Assembly: GCA_028723145.1 (NCBI GenBank)
Contig: JAQYFM010000017.1
Span: forward strand, 1 to 11,779
Direction of reading: 5' to 3'
Source of the DNA: Spirochaetales bacterium
GTDB lineage: Bacteria; Spirochaetota; Spirochaetia; Sphaerochaetales; Sphaerochaetaceae
Length of the DNA stretch: 11,779 nucleotides
A program made the translations under genes and the position numbers. How positions within the stretch are numbered: position 1 is the stretch's first letter; every line of letters begins with the position of its first letter. The notes beneath the pieces were generated by a model. The model worked only from the letters and a program-made list of their open reading frames with translations, was not told where the DNA came from and did not search any database. Below, in pieces: positions 1-6,545 of this stretch.

Positions 1-36
1 TTACAAAAAAATCCAATTGGAATAAGGAGCAGAACT

Positions 37-126
37 GTGCCTTGCGGTAAGAAAAGAAAGAAGCATAAGATTGCAACACACAAGAGAAAGAAGAGACTCA
101 GACAGAATAGACATAAGAAAAAGTAA
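37..126 (+). CDS. AURKAIP1/COX24-domain small ribosomal protein (bS22/mS38-like)
   Basis: A 29-residue, very basic protein starting at GTG: it begins M-P-C-G-K-K-R-K-K-H-K and ends R-H-K-K-K, with Lys, Arg and His making up well over half of it. This is the pattern of the stand-alone bacterial AURKAIP1/COX24 (DUF1713) proteins, related to mitochondrial mS38 and mycobacterial bS22, which sit on the small ribosomal subunit. The start is fixed by AAGGAG at 24-29, seven bases before the GTG; the frame is open upstream to the window edge, but the family begins at M-P. A strong terminator follows 27 bases after the stop, so it closes a transcript. The family match is from memory of the sequence pattern; ribosomal location is known for relatives and inferred here. 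Confidence 0.85.
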   Translation: MPCGKKRKKHKIATHKRKKRLRQNRHKKK

Positions 127-153
127 TTCTTTTTCGTTGCATATTTAGATGTG

Positions 154-188
154 ATATACAGGGGATGAACTCTCCTGTATATTTTTTT
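154..188 (+). terminator. Intrinsic terminator after the small ribosomal protein gene
   Basis: Bases 154-165 pair with 171-182 to form a 12-bp stem (one G-U pair, at 163/173) around the five-base loop TGAAC, followed directly by six T residues at 183-188. The orientation suits the gene ending at 126. The ATG at 165-167 spans the top of this stem and the loop, which argues against it being a start codon. Confidence 0.9.
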
Positions 189-212
189 GTATTCTGTGGT
201 AAGATGATTTAT

Positions 213-773
213 ATGGAAATAAAAAAACAAAAACAAACATTTATTTTTGATAATTATCTTTGGGGTAGCAAAAGAGAAGATACTACTGTTTCTCTTACAC
301 TTTCTTGTGATAACGAAAAGTTATATTTTGAATTTAATGTGACTGAAAAGGAACTTAGACGTATGGTAGTTGAGGATAATGGGAGTGTTTGGCTTGATAG
401 CTGTATGGAGCTATTTATTTCTCCTGATAATGTTAACTACTATAACTTTGAGTTTTCAGCATCAAAAGCCTTAAGGTGTGGTTATGGTCCAAATAGACAG
501 GAGCGTCCTTTAGTAGATAGTGAAAAGCTAAAGCTTGTTGAAAGAGAAATTGTTGTATTGGAAAACAATAATAAAAGAAGTAGATATAGCTTTAAAGGAT
601 CAATACCTCTAAAGGAATTTGGTTTAGATAAAGAAGTTTTATACCTTAATGCATATAAGTGTGGAGATGGACTTAAAGAACCTCACTTTATTTCACTTTT
701 TAACATTGATTTACCTAATCCTGATTTTCATCAAATAAAGTTTTTCAAGCCTGTTAAGTTAATTAAGGCTTAA
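213..773 (+). CDS. Carbohydrate-binding family 9-like (DOMON-type) protein
   Basis: A 186-residue protein made of one CBM9-like beta-sandwich domain. The family hallmarks are visible: V-W-x-D-S-C-x-E-L-F-I-S-P at 59-71, then Y-Y-N-F-E-F at 76-81 leading to an arginine at 95, and P-D-F-H (170-173) before a closing F-F-K-P strand. CBM9 proper binds the reducing ends of sugars in xylanases; free single-domain relatives have no settled role. No signal peptide or membrane segment is seen, so it is probably cytosolic. The frame extends to an ATG at 165, but that lies in the terminator hairpin. I prefer the ATG at 213 because GGTAAG (198-203) lies nine bases before it; the ATG at 204 is possible. 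Its stop overlaps the convergent tcdA stop by 11 bases. No convincing promoter was found. Confidence 0.8.
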   Translation: MEIKKQKQTFIFDNYLWGSKREDTTVSLTLSCDNEKLYFEFNVTEKELRRMVVEDNGSVWLDSCMELFISPDNVNYYNFEFSASKALRCGYGPNRQERPLVDSEKLKLVEREIVVLENNNKRSRYSFKGSIPLKEFGLDKEVLYLNAYKCGDGLKEPHFISLFNIDLPNPDFHQIKFFKPVKLIKA

Positions 774-1536
774 AGGACTTTTCACCTGTAAAGTTCTCAC
801 TTCCAATTAAAATTGAAAGTGCATTATGTGCTAGGAGTTCTCCAAAAATAGCTGTAATAGTTACTAAACTTCCTAGCACAACTCTTTTTCGTCCTATTTC
901 ATTATTATTTTCTTCACTTTCTTCTTCTTCAACTGGAGTATATTTAAAGTTTACTCTTTCAGGGGAAAATACACACAAAATATCGGTACTAACTCCACGC
1001 TTTCTAAGTCCTGATCTAACTTGGCGAGCAAGAGGACATCCCCAAGTGTCACTTATTAATGAAGTTTTTATTAAGGAAGGATCTCTTCTAAGGGCAGCTC
1101 CCATTGAAGAAATAATGGGTATATGGTGTTTTACACAGTACTCTAAAAGACCAATTTTAGGATTCAATGAATCGATACAATCAATAACAAGATCGGTATT
1201 TTGAGTTATCATTTCATAGTTATCCAAAGAGGCAAAAGCATCAACTGCTTCAACATTACAATCGGGGTAGATAGAAAGAGCTCTTTCTTTTGCAACCTCA
1301 ACTTTCTTTTTACCAACTGTATTATAGGTTGCTAAAATTTGCCTATTTATATTTGAATAGGCAAATGTATCGAAATCAACGATTCTAATATTACCAACTC
1401 CAGAGCGAACAAGTGATTCAAATGCATATCCACCAACAGCACCAGCACCAACAACTGTAACGTGCTTTTGATGTAATAAATTAACTTGATCTTTTCCAAT
1501 TAATCTTTCAAGGCGTAAAAATTGTTCTTCTGTCAT
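763..1536 (-). CDS. tcdA: tRNA threonylcarbamoyladenosine dehydratase (E1-like, ThiF fold)
   Basis: A 257-residue E1-like enzyme. TcdA uses ATP to dehydrate t6A at position 37 of ANN-decoding tRNAs into the cyclic form ct6A, a cytoplasmic reaction. Visible motifs: nucleotide-binding G-A-G-A-V-G-G at 30-36, D-x-D at 54-56, N-x-N-R-Q at 62-66, D-C-I-D-S at 119-123, S-M-G-A at 144-147, and P-L-A-R-x-x-R at 168-174 followed by L-R-K-R-G, a TcdA/CsdL-type signature that separates it from MoeB and ThiF. An acidic stretch (203-213) interrupts the C-terminal part. The start at 1536 is chosen because GAGGAG lies seven bases upstream; an 11-residue longer reading has no such site. It overlaps the end of the tatD-like gene by 29 bases, so the two are probably cotranscribed and translationally coupled. 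Confidence 0.88.
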   Translation of the reverse strand: MTEEQFLRLERLIGKDQVNLLHQKHVTVVGAGAVGGYAFESLVRSGVGNIRIVDFDTFAYSNINRQILATYNTVGKKKVEVAKERALSIYPDCNVEAVDAFASLDNYEMITQNTDLVIDCIDSLNPKIGLLEYCVKHHIPIISSMGAALRRDPSLIKTSLISDTWGCPLARQVRSGLRKRGVSTDILCVFSPERVNFKYTPVEEEESEENNNEIGRKRVVLGSLVTITAIFGELLAHNALSILIGSENFTGEKSFKP

Positions 1537-2128
1537 CGATAATCTCCTCAAGAACACTCGGTAAAACACCCAGTTCCTCGCTAACCTTGTTATACCATAG
1601 CTTTAGTGTTTTTGTCTCATCATCGCCCGTAGGCATATCTGTTTCTAAAAAGAACGGTAGCTTTAAAAGCTTTTTAAAATCTTTAGTTTTTTCAGTTCGA
1701 GGAGAAAGAGAAATATAGCCTCCATAGTTAATTATTCTCTTAGCACTTTCAAATGATGAGGTAAAGCCATGAACCAAAAATGGAGGAATAGGGGAGTAAA
1801 GATCTAATAGATTAAAGAAAACATCTTGATGTCCTACTAAGTGAATAATTAATGATCTATCATATTTCTTGCTGAGCTTAATGGCATTTTCAAAAAATGT
1901 TGCTTGATTAGAAAAATCAAATCTTTTATCAAGGCCTACTTCACCAATTAGCCCTAAATCATCTTTTTTTATTTCTTCTTCAATTAAATTTAAATCACAA
2001 TTAATAAATGAAAGAGAGCCATAGGAGTGATATTTAAAGTTTTTAACATCATCAAATTCCTCAATTTTTGAAGTTGCAACTAAGGCATCTTGAAAATAAG
2101 TACCAATATGAGCATGCATATCGAACAT
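1508..2128 (-). CDS. TatD-family metal-dependent hydrolase (putative DNase)
   Basis: A 206-residue TIM-barrel metallohydrolase of the TatD family; members act as metal-dependent nucleases, with 3'-5' exonuclease activity shown for some. All expected metal or catalytic positions can be placed: D-x-H-x-H at 3-7, G-E-V-G-L-D at 62-67 (Glu63), I-I-H at 94-96, V-H-G-F at 119-122, and L-E-T-D at 161-164 (Asp164). The protein is short for the family, which usually runs near 255-260 residues; the spacing between the first His pair and the Glu is compressed, so one or two barrel elements seem reduced. The start at 2128 has AAGGA eight bases upstream. It is first in a two-gene unit with tcdA and divergent from the EAL gene. 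The substrate is not deducible. Confidence 0.85.
   Translation of the reverse strand: MFDMHAHIGTYFQDALVATSKIEEFDDVKNFKYHSYGSLSFINCDLNLIEEEIKKDDLGLIGEVGLDKRFDFSNQATFFENAIKLSKKYDRSLIIHLVGHQDVFFNLLDLYSPIPPFLVHGFTSSFESAKRIINYGGYISLSPRTEKTKDFKKLLKLPFFLETDMPTGDDETKTLKLWYNKVSEELGVLPSVLEEIIDDRRTIFTP
1544..1549 (-). promoter_or_regulatory. Ribosome binding site that fixes the tcdA start
   Basis: On the minus strand this reads GAGGAG, seven bases before the ATG at 1536-1534. It lies inside the coding sequence of the upstream tatD-like gene, so tcdA can be translated from the tail of that message. It supports the shorter tcdA start over the ATG at 1569. Confidence 0.85.
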
Positions 2129-2144
2129 TTATTAATTCCTTTAC

Positions 2145-2158
2145 TGTACAAAAGTACA
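2145..2158. repeat. Short inverted repeat between tatD-like and EAL genes
   Basis: TGTAC at 2145-2149 and GTACA at 2154-2158 form a perfect 5-bp inverted repeat around AAAA, in the 52-base divergent intergenic region. It sits just upstream of the tatD-like ribosome binding site and about 22 bases before the EAL gene start. It could be an operator for a dimeric regulator or a tiny hairpin in the tatD-like leader. A repeat this short in AT-rich DNA may also be chance. Confidence 0.3.
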
Positions 2159-2180
2159 TTACTAAACTAAAATAATTTTT

Positions 2181-4136
2181 ATGCAATTATATCATGTATT
2201 TCCAGAGATAATATCGTTATTCTTAACAATAGTACTTTACATATATCATCACTCTGAAAGGACTTTATTTAATTCTAAGCAGGAAAAGTTTTTACAAAAT
2301 ACAATGATTGTATCTATTTCTACAGTTACAATTAATATAATCTCTTGCTTATTGATAATTAATAGAACTCCTGTAAATACTTCTATTAGTAAGATTATCC
2401 ATTCACTTTGGTTCTTATTATCTTTATTACAGGGGTCAATGCTTTTGCATTATGTAGTTGATTTTATATATCAACATTCTCCAAATAAATATCTATCATT
2501 CTATTATCACAATTTTATATATTTGATTAATGCACTGAATTTTATTCTTGTATTAATAAATTTCAAAACAGGTTGTATTTTCTCTGTTGATAAAACTACA
2601 TTTGAATACATTAGAGGACCTTTAAATACTATAACACCCATCATGGTGTTAATTTGTATTGTGCTTTCTCAAGTTGTGTTGATCATTGAAAGAAAATATC
2701 AATCCCCTGAGTTTTCTAAGCTTTCAGGATATTGTCCTCCAATTATCGCATTATTACTAATTATTCAAATATCATTTCGTAATTTCCAGTTTAGTGGATT
2801 AGTCGGTTATGTTGTATTACTCTTCTTAGTATATAATTTAGCAACCAATGAACTACTTACTGATTCCTTAACAGGTCTTGGAAATGATGCAGTATTTAGA
2901 AATAGTGTAGAGTACCTTTTTGAAAAAAAGATTGTATTCTCAATTATCAAAATAAAGATTAGATCTCTATCTGACTACAAAAAAGCTTTTGATGAGAATG
3001 AAACTAATTCATTAATAAATGATATTGCTTCAAGATTAACAAGTGTAAAGTATTTACTAAAAATTTTTAGAACATCTGATGATGAATTTACAATAATCGC
3101 ACCTGGAATAGATGAGGTTGCATGTACAAAGCTTACAAATGAAATAGTTGATATCTTCTCTGCTGAGTGGATTGTAGGTAACTCTGTTATTAAGTTAATG
3201 ACAGATATTATTTTACTTTCTTGTCCTATTGTTGCAGATGATTTATCAAGTGTAATTAATATTTTAGAGTACACAAAGCGAAATATTTCCTATAATACAA
3301 AAACAAATGCAAGTACTAATAACGTTCTTTTAACTATTTGTGATATAAAAACTAAGTCATTAATTAGAAGAGAAAACTATATATTAAATATTTTAAAAAG
3401 TGCCTGCTTAAATGAGGAATTTGAATATTATTTCCAACCAATATACAAAGTTAGTGGAGAATATTCAGGTACTGCAGAATGCTTAATTAGACTATATGAT
3501 AAAGAACATAATACATTTATTCCACCATCAGAATTTATTCCAATTGCAGAGAAATATGGTCTAATTGGTATTATTGGTGAGTATGTATTAAATGCCTCTT
3601 CGAAGTTAATTAGAAAAGCCATAAATAGTGGAATTACTCCTCCTATTATTTCAGTAAACTTCTCTGCACGTCAGTTTTTTGATGTAAACTTAGTTAAGGA
3701 TGTTATTACAACACTAAATAAATATGCAATTCCACCTAGCTGTATAAAGATTGAAATTACAGAAAGTTTCTTAATTACTAACTATGATACAGTAAGAATT
3801 GCTATGGATAAGTTAGTTGAAAAGGGAATTGGTTTCTATCTTGATGACTTTGGATCAGGATTTTCAAACATCCCTCACTACATTAATTTACCATTTGAAT
3901 GTATTAAGTATGATCATAGCTTGCTATATTCCGCTGCTACAAATATTAAAACAGATAATCTGTTAAAAGCAGTAACACCAAGCTTTAATAAGCTTGGCTA
4001 TAGAATTATCTTTGAAGGTGTTGAGAAGGAAGATAATCTTTCATATGTAGCCTCGTTTGGCGATGTATACGTACAAGGTTACTATTACTCCTGTGCTATG
4101 CCTCAAGAGAAATTTGAAGCTATGCTTGGTCTTTAA
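2181..4136 (+). CDS. Seven-helix membrane protein with degenerate GGDEF and EAL domain (probable c-di-GMP phosphodiesterase)
   Basis: A 651-residue inner-membrane signalling protein. About seven hydrophobic helices span residues 7-220, like the 7TM sensor modules of histidine kinases. A GGDEF fold follows (D-S-L-T-G-L-G-N at 228-235), but the active-site motif reads S-D-D-E-F (299-303), so diguanylate cyclase activity is unlikely. The EAL domain (about 412-651) keeps the residues expected for c-di-GMP hydrolysis: Glu433 (in E-C-L-I-R, where E-A-L is usual), Asn493, Glu525 in E-I-T-E, Asp555-Asp556 in D-D-F-G-S-G, Lys576, Glu612 in F-E-G-V-E, and Gln632. The expected role is lowering c-di-GMP in response to a membrane signal, with the GGDEF remnant perhaps a GTP sensor (inference). 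There is no Shine-Dalgarno sequence before the ATG, yet an in-frame stop at 2163-2165 leaves no earlier start. Its end overlaps the MATE gene by 17 bases. Confidence 0.88.
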   Translation: MQLYHVFPEIISLFLTIVLYIYHHSERTLFNSKQEKFLQNTMIVSISTVTINIISCLLIINRTPVNTSISKIIHSLWFLLSLLQGSMLLHYVVDFIYQHSPNKYLSFYYHNFIYLINALNFILVLINFKTGCIFSVDKTTFEYIRGPLNTITPIMVLICIVLSQVVLIIERKYQSPEFSKLSGYCPPIIALLLIIQISFRNFQFSGLVGYVVLLFLVYNLATNELLTDSLTGLGNDAVFRNSVEYLFEKKIVFSIIKIKIRSLSDYKKAFDENETNSLINDIASRLTSVKYLLKIFRTSDDEFTIIAPGIDEVACTKLTNEIVDIFSAEWIVGNSVIKLMTDIILLSCPIVADDLSSVINILEYTKRNISYNTKTNASTNNVLLTICDIKTKSLIRRENYILNILKSACLNEEFEYYFQPIYKVSGEYSGTAECLIRLYDKEHNTFIPPSEFIPIAEKYGLIGIIGEYVLNASSKLIRKAINSGITPPIISVNFSARQFFDVNLVKDVITTLNKYAIPPSCIKIEITESFLITNYDTVRIAMDKLVEKGIGFYLDDFGSGFSNIPHYINLPFECIKYDHSLLYSAATNIKTDNLLKAVTPSFNKLGYRIIFEGVEKEDNLSYVASFGDVYVQGYYYSCAMPQEKFEAMLGL

Positions 4137-5511
4137 GCTTTTTCTTTGTTCTTATAATTGCAATGATAGCAACACATAAGGCAAATATTCCTGTTAAACT
4201 ATTTGATATCATCATTGTGTATCCAACAGCTTTAGGACCTAAGTTTGTATAGCTTGTAAAGAATCTTATTACTGGTACTCTGAAAACAAATATTCTAAAT
4301 ACATTAATTAGTAGTACCAGTTTTGTTTTCTTAAGTCCAAGTAAAACAGAAATTGATGCATAGCAAAACGAAAGTAGGAAGCATCCTAAAATCTCATATT
4401 GGAAGATTGTAATAATTAGGTTTTGGAATTCTTTATCTAATCCTGCATTACTATAAGCAAAAATATAACTAATAGGATACATCATAAAGATATATAAAAG
4501 GTTTCCAATACATCCAATAATAAATTCGATTGTTGTTAAGCGAATAAATATTGATACAACTCTCTTAAAGTATCCTGCACCCATATTTTGGCTTATTAAA
4601 GATGTTCCTCCATCTTGTATTCCCACTTGGATTCCTGTAAGGAGTCCTGACATGTTATTTGATATTCCTGCAGCTCCTACAGTAGTTTCTCCATAGGAGG
4701 CACTCATATTATTTACTAAAGCTTTACCAAATGAAAAACTCATTTTTTCTATCATGGTTGGAATAGCAAGCTTTACAACTGGTCCAATTGAAGACCACTT
4801 CAAGGAAGCTGACTTTATTGAAAAAGAAAAGGCATCATCTCCTTTAAAAAGTTTTACAGGACCTAATATAAAAAGTGTTAAATAACTAATTAATGTTGCA
4901 ACTGCGATGTGATTAATTCCACCCTTTAAAATGTAAATAAAGAATGCTGTTAAAGATAGTTTTACAATTATTGTTATTAAATTAAATTTTAATATTACCT
5001 TTGTATTTCCTCTTGATTTTTCAATAGCAAGATAGATTGAGTTAAAGAAGTTAATTACTACTCCTACTAGAACTATCATGAAGTAGATACTTCCACTTTG
5101 AGTAAAGCCTTCAGGGGTTCCAGTGAGTTTTAAGATAAATGGTGTAAAAGGAAGTGATATTATAATTAGAGCTGAAATAACAGCTGTTAGTAAAAATAAA
5201 CTACTTAATTCTTGTTTTACCTTATCGTAATCACCATGACCATAATGGTGGGCAATTCTAATTGAGCCTGCAACTGATAATCCTCCTCCAATTGCAGCAA
5301 TCATGTGCTGTAGTTGCACCATATAAGCAACTGTTGATACAGCAGTAGCATCAATGTAAGATGCCATTAGGGTATCGAGGATATTAAAAAACTGTGTTAT
5401 AAGCTGAAATATTGCTAAAGGTAGGCAAACTTTTAAAATAAGTTTGGTTTGTTTTGTGGTTGTTAATACTTCATTTCTGAATGCTTCATCACGCTTTGAT
5501 ACTTTAATCAT
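4120..5511 (-). CDS. MATE-family multidrug/metabolite exporter
   Basis: A 463-residue integral membrane protein with about twelve hydrophobic segments in two halves, the usual size of MATE (multidrug and toxic compound extrusion) antiporters, which expel organic cations or other solutes using Na+ or H+ gradients. Each half carries the family repeat: S-I-R-I-A-H-H-Y-G-H-G-D near 83-94, and S-L-I-S-Q-N-M-G-A-G near 304-313 (matching the typical Q-N-x-G-A pattern). The second transmembrane stretch after each is well kept, and the C-terminus is a lysine-rich cytoplasmic tail. The substrate cannot be read from the sequence. The start at 5511 has only a weak ribosome site (GATGGA close upstream), but no better ATG is in frame. 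It is divergent from the rpsF operon and convergent with the EAL gene. Confidence 0.88.
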   Translation of the reverse strand: MIKVSKRDEAFRNEVLTTTKQTKLILKVCLPLAIFQLITQFFNILDTLMASYIDATAVSTVAYMVQLQHMIAAIGGGLSVAGSIRIAHHYGHGDYDKVKQELSSLFLLTAVISALIIISLPFTPFILKLTGTPEGFTQSGSIYFMIVLVGVVINFFNSIYLAIEKSRGNTKVILKFNLITIIVKLSLTAFFIYILKGGINHIAVATLISYLTLFILGPVKLFKGDDAFSFSIKSASLKWSSIGPVVKLAIPTMIEKMSFSFGKALVNNMSASYGETTVGAAGISNNMSGLLTGIQVGIQDGGTSLISQNMGAGYFKRVVSIFIRLTTIEFIIGCIGNLLYIFMMYPISYIFAYSNAGLDKEFQNLIITIFQYEILGCFLLSFCYASISVLLGLKKTKLVLLINVFRIFVFRVPVIRFFTSYTNLGPKAVGYTMMISNSLTGIFALCVAIIAIIRTKKKLKDQA

Positions 5512-5605
5512 ATGTCCATCATACTCGCCAAAAATAATAAGTGATATGTATTATTAACACATTTTTTTGCAATATAATGATAATTCTAGAATTCCTTACT
5601 TTACA

Positions 5606-5634
5606 TTGACTTTTATTAACTTTTTTGATAAATT
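5606..5634 (+). promoter_or_regulatory. Sigma70-type promoter of the rpsF operon
   Basis: TTGACT at 5606-5611 (five of six matches to TTGACA) and TAAATT at 5629-5634 (four of six to TATAAT) are separated by exactly 17 bases. Transcription would begin near 5641, giving a leader of about 55 bases before rpsF. This is the best promoter-like sequence in the 184-base gap between the MATE gene and rpsF. Confidence 0.65.
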
Positions 5635-5642
5635 ACATGATG

Positions 5643-5691
5643 CCTCTTTAACCGCTTAGTTTGAGCGGTTCATTTTTAGTCCATAGGGAGG
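5643..5691 (+). promoter_or_regulatory. Structured leader of the rpsF operon that can mask the ribosome binding site
   Basis: CCTCTTT at 5643-5649 can pair with AGGGAGG at 5685-5691 (five Watson-Crick and two G-U pairs), and the latter is the rpsF Shine-Dalgarno sequence. Directly stacked inside is a perfect 7-bp hairpin, 5650-5656 with 5664-5670, loop TAGTTTG. The 3' side leaves 14 unpaired bases (5671-5684), making a one-sided internal loop. The hairpin alone, followed by CATTTTT, also looks weakly terminator-like. Ribosomal protein operons starting with rpsF are known in many bacteria to be autoregulated by a leader that binds bS6:bS18; whether this is such an element, or a local variant, is inference, since the conserved unpaired CCG of that motif is not evident here. 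Confidence 0.5.
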
Positions 5692-5695
5692 AACC

Positions 5696-5977
5696 ATGAG
5701 AAATTATGAGTTCACCGTCATCTTCGACGCAAATGACGAGAAGATGAAGGCAGGTCTTCAGTTTGTTACTGATGCACTTGCAAAAGCTGGTGTAGAAATC
5801 ACCAAGCAGGAAGATATGGGTGTTAAGACACTTGCATATCAAATCAATAAGCAGGAAAAAGGACACTATGTGTACTTTGAGCTTTCTGCAGATCCAGCAA
5901 AGATTGCAGGCTTATCACACGAATTCCAGCTCAGCACTTTAGTTCTTAAGTTCTTGTTCGTAAATCCTGAAAAATAA
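5696..5977 (+). CDS. rpsF: 30S ribosomal protein bS6
   Basis: A 93-residue protein with the bS6 fold: the opening M-R-N-Y-E-F-T-V-I-F strand, a helix at about 14-32, then L-A-Y-Q-I-N-K-Q-E-K-G-H-Y-V-Y-F at 46-61, the most conserved part of the family, and a closing strand L-K-F-L-F-V at 84-89. bS6 pairs with bS18 on the platform of the small subunit, and both are encoded here. It is the first gene of the operon, preceded by GGGAGG at 5686-5691 with only four bases to the ATG. Codons are richer in C-ending forms than in flanking non-ribosomal genes, as expected for a highly expressed gene. It lacks the acidic C-terminal tail of the E. coli protein. Confidence 0.97.
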   Translation: MRNYEFTVIFDANDEKMKAGLQFVTDALAKAGVEITKQEDMGVKTLAYQINKQEKGHYVYFELSADPAKIAGLSHEFQLSTLVLKFLFVNPEK

Positions 5978-5990
5978 TTTCAGAAAAATA

Positions 5991-5995
5991 GGGAG
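5991..5995 (+). promoter_or_regulatory. Ribosome binding site that favours the second ATG of ssb
   Basis: GGGAG lies two bases before the ATG at 5998 but eight before the in-frame ATG at 6004. The usual spacing supports 6004 as the main start, giving an N-terminus M-A-G-D rather than M-S-M-A-G-D. Both could be used. Confidence 0.6.
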
Positions 5996-6003
5996 AAATG
6001 TCC

Positions 6004-6534
6004 ATGGCAGGAGATCTTAACGTAGTAACTTTAGTTGGAAGATTAACTAGAGACAGCGAGATTAGATATTCTCAGAAAGGAGATGCTGTAGTACGTTTTT
6101 CTATTGCCCTCAACAGAAGAAAGAGGAATGTTGATGGTAGTTGGGAAGATGAAGCAAACTTCTTTAACTGTGTTTATTTTGGTAAATCAGCTGAAGCTAT
6201 TAATCAGTATCTAACAAAGGGTCGACAGGTCGCTATTTTTGGCGAACTAAGACAAAACAGATATGAATCTGATGGTCAGACTCGTTCAACTGTTGAAATC
6301 TTCGTTAACACTCTTCAGCTACTTGGAGGTAATCAAAATTCAGGATCTCAACCAAGAGATTCTTTTGACTCTCCAAGACAGAGTTCATACTCTAGACCAA
6401 CTTCCCAGTACGAGAACAAGCCAAGATCTCAGGCACCTCAAAGAGGGATGGGATCAGATAGTGTAGATTTACTTGAGAATGTTGATTTCTCAGGTGGTCC
6501 AGAAAATTATGGGGATGACCCAATACCATTCTAA
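6004..6534 (+). CDS. ssb: Single-stranded DNA-binding protein
   Basis: A 176-residue SSB. The N-terminal OB fold (about 1-108) begins N-V-V-T-L-V-G-R-L-T-R-D and contains the conserved R-F-S-I-A at 31-35, an F-F-N-C-V-Y-F-G-K-S-A-E core at 53-64, and the L-x-K-G-R-Q-V strand at 70-76. A low-complexity linker rich in Ser, Gln, Arg and Pro (about 110-150) leads to the acidic tail ending D-D-P-I-P-F, the docking site for replication and repair partners. SSB coats single-stranded DNA as a homotetramer. The start at 6004 is preferred over 5998 by ribosome-site spacing. It sits between rpsF and rpsR, the standard bacterial order, and its stop codon overlaps the rpsR ribosome binding site. Confidence 0.96.
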   Translation: MAGDLNVVTLVGRLTRDSEIRYSQKGDAVVRFSIALNRRKRNVDGSWEDEANFFNCVYFGKSAEAINQYLTKGRQVAIFGELRQNRYESDGQTRSTVEIFVNTLQLLGGNQNSGSQPRDSFDSPRQSSYSRPTSQYENKPRSQAPQRGMGSDSVDLLENVDFSGGPENYGDDPIPF

Positions 6535-6545
6535 GGAGAATTAAA

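Noticed and set aside
1..36. N-terminal extension of the small ribosomal protein from the open upstream frame
   Set aside because: AAGGAG at 24-29 is correctly spaced for the GTG at 37, and the family opens with M-P; the upstream part is leader.
2140..2168. Possible plus-strand promoter for the EAL gene (TTTACT, 17 bases, TAAACT)
   Set aside because: Both boxes match at only four of six positions and such hits are expected by chance in this AT-rich gap.
2853..3300. Active diguanylate cyclase in the EAL protein
   Set aside because: The active-site motif is S-D-D-E-F, lacking the glycines needed to hold GTP.
2975..3622. Minus-strand open frames of 99 and 64 codons inside the EAL gene
   Set aside because: They lie fully within a well-supported coding sequence, show no recognisable domain and have no convincing ribosome sites; shadows of the real frame.
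4115..4145. Possible bidirectional terminator at the EAL/MATE junction (GAAGCT pairing with AGCTTT, then TTTC)
   Set aside because: The stem is five to six base pairs with a 14-base loop and a G-U pair; too weak, and it lies within both coding sequences.
5545..5572. Possible promoter for the MATE gene on the minus strand (TTGCAA, then TACATA after 16 bases)
   Set aside because: The -10 matches the consensus at only three of six positions in very AT-rich DNA; not strong enough to list.
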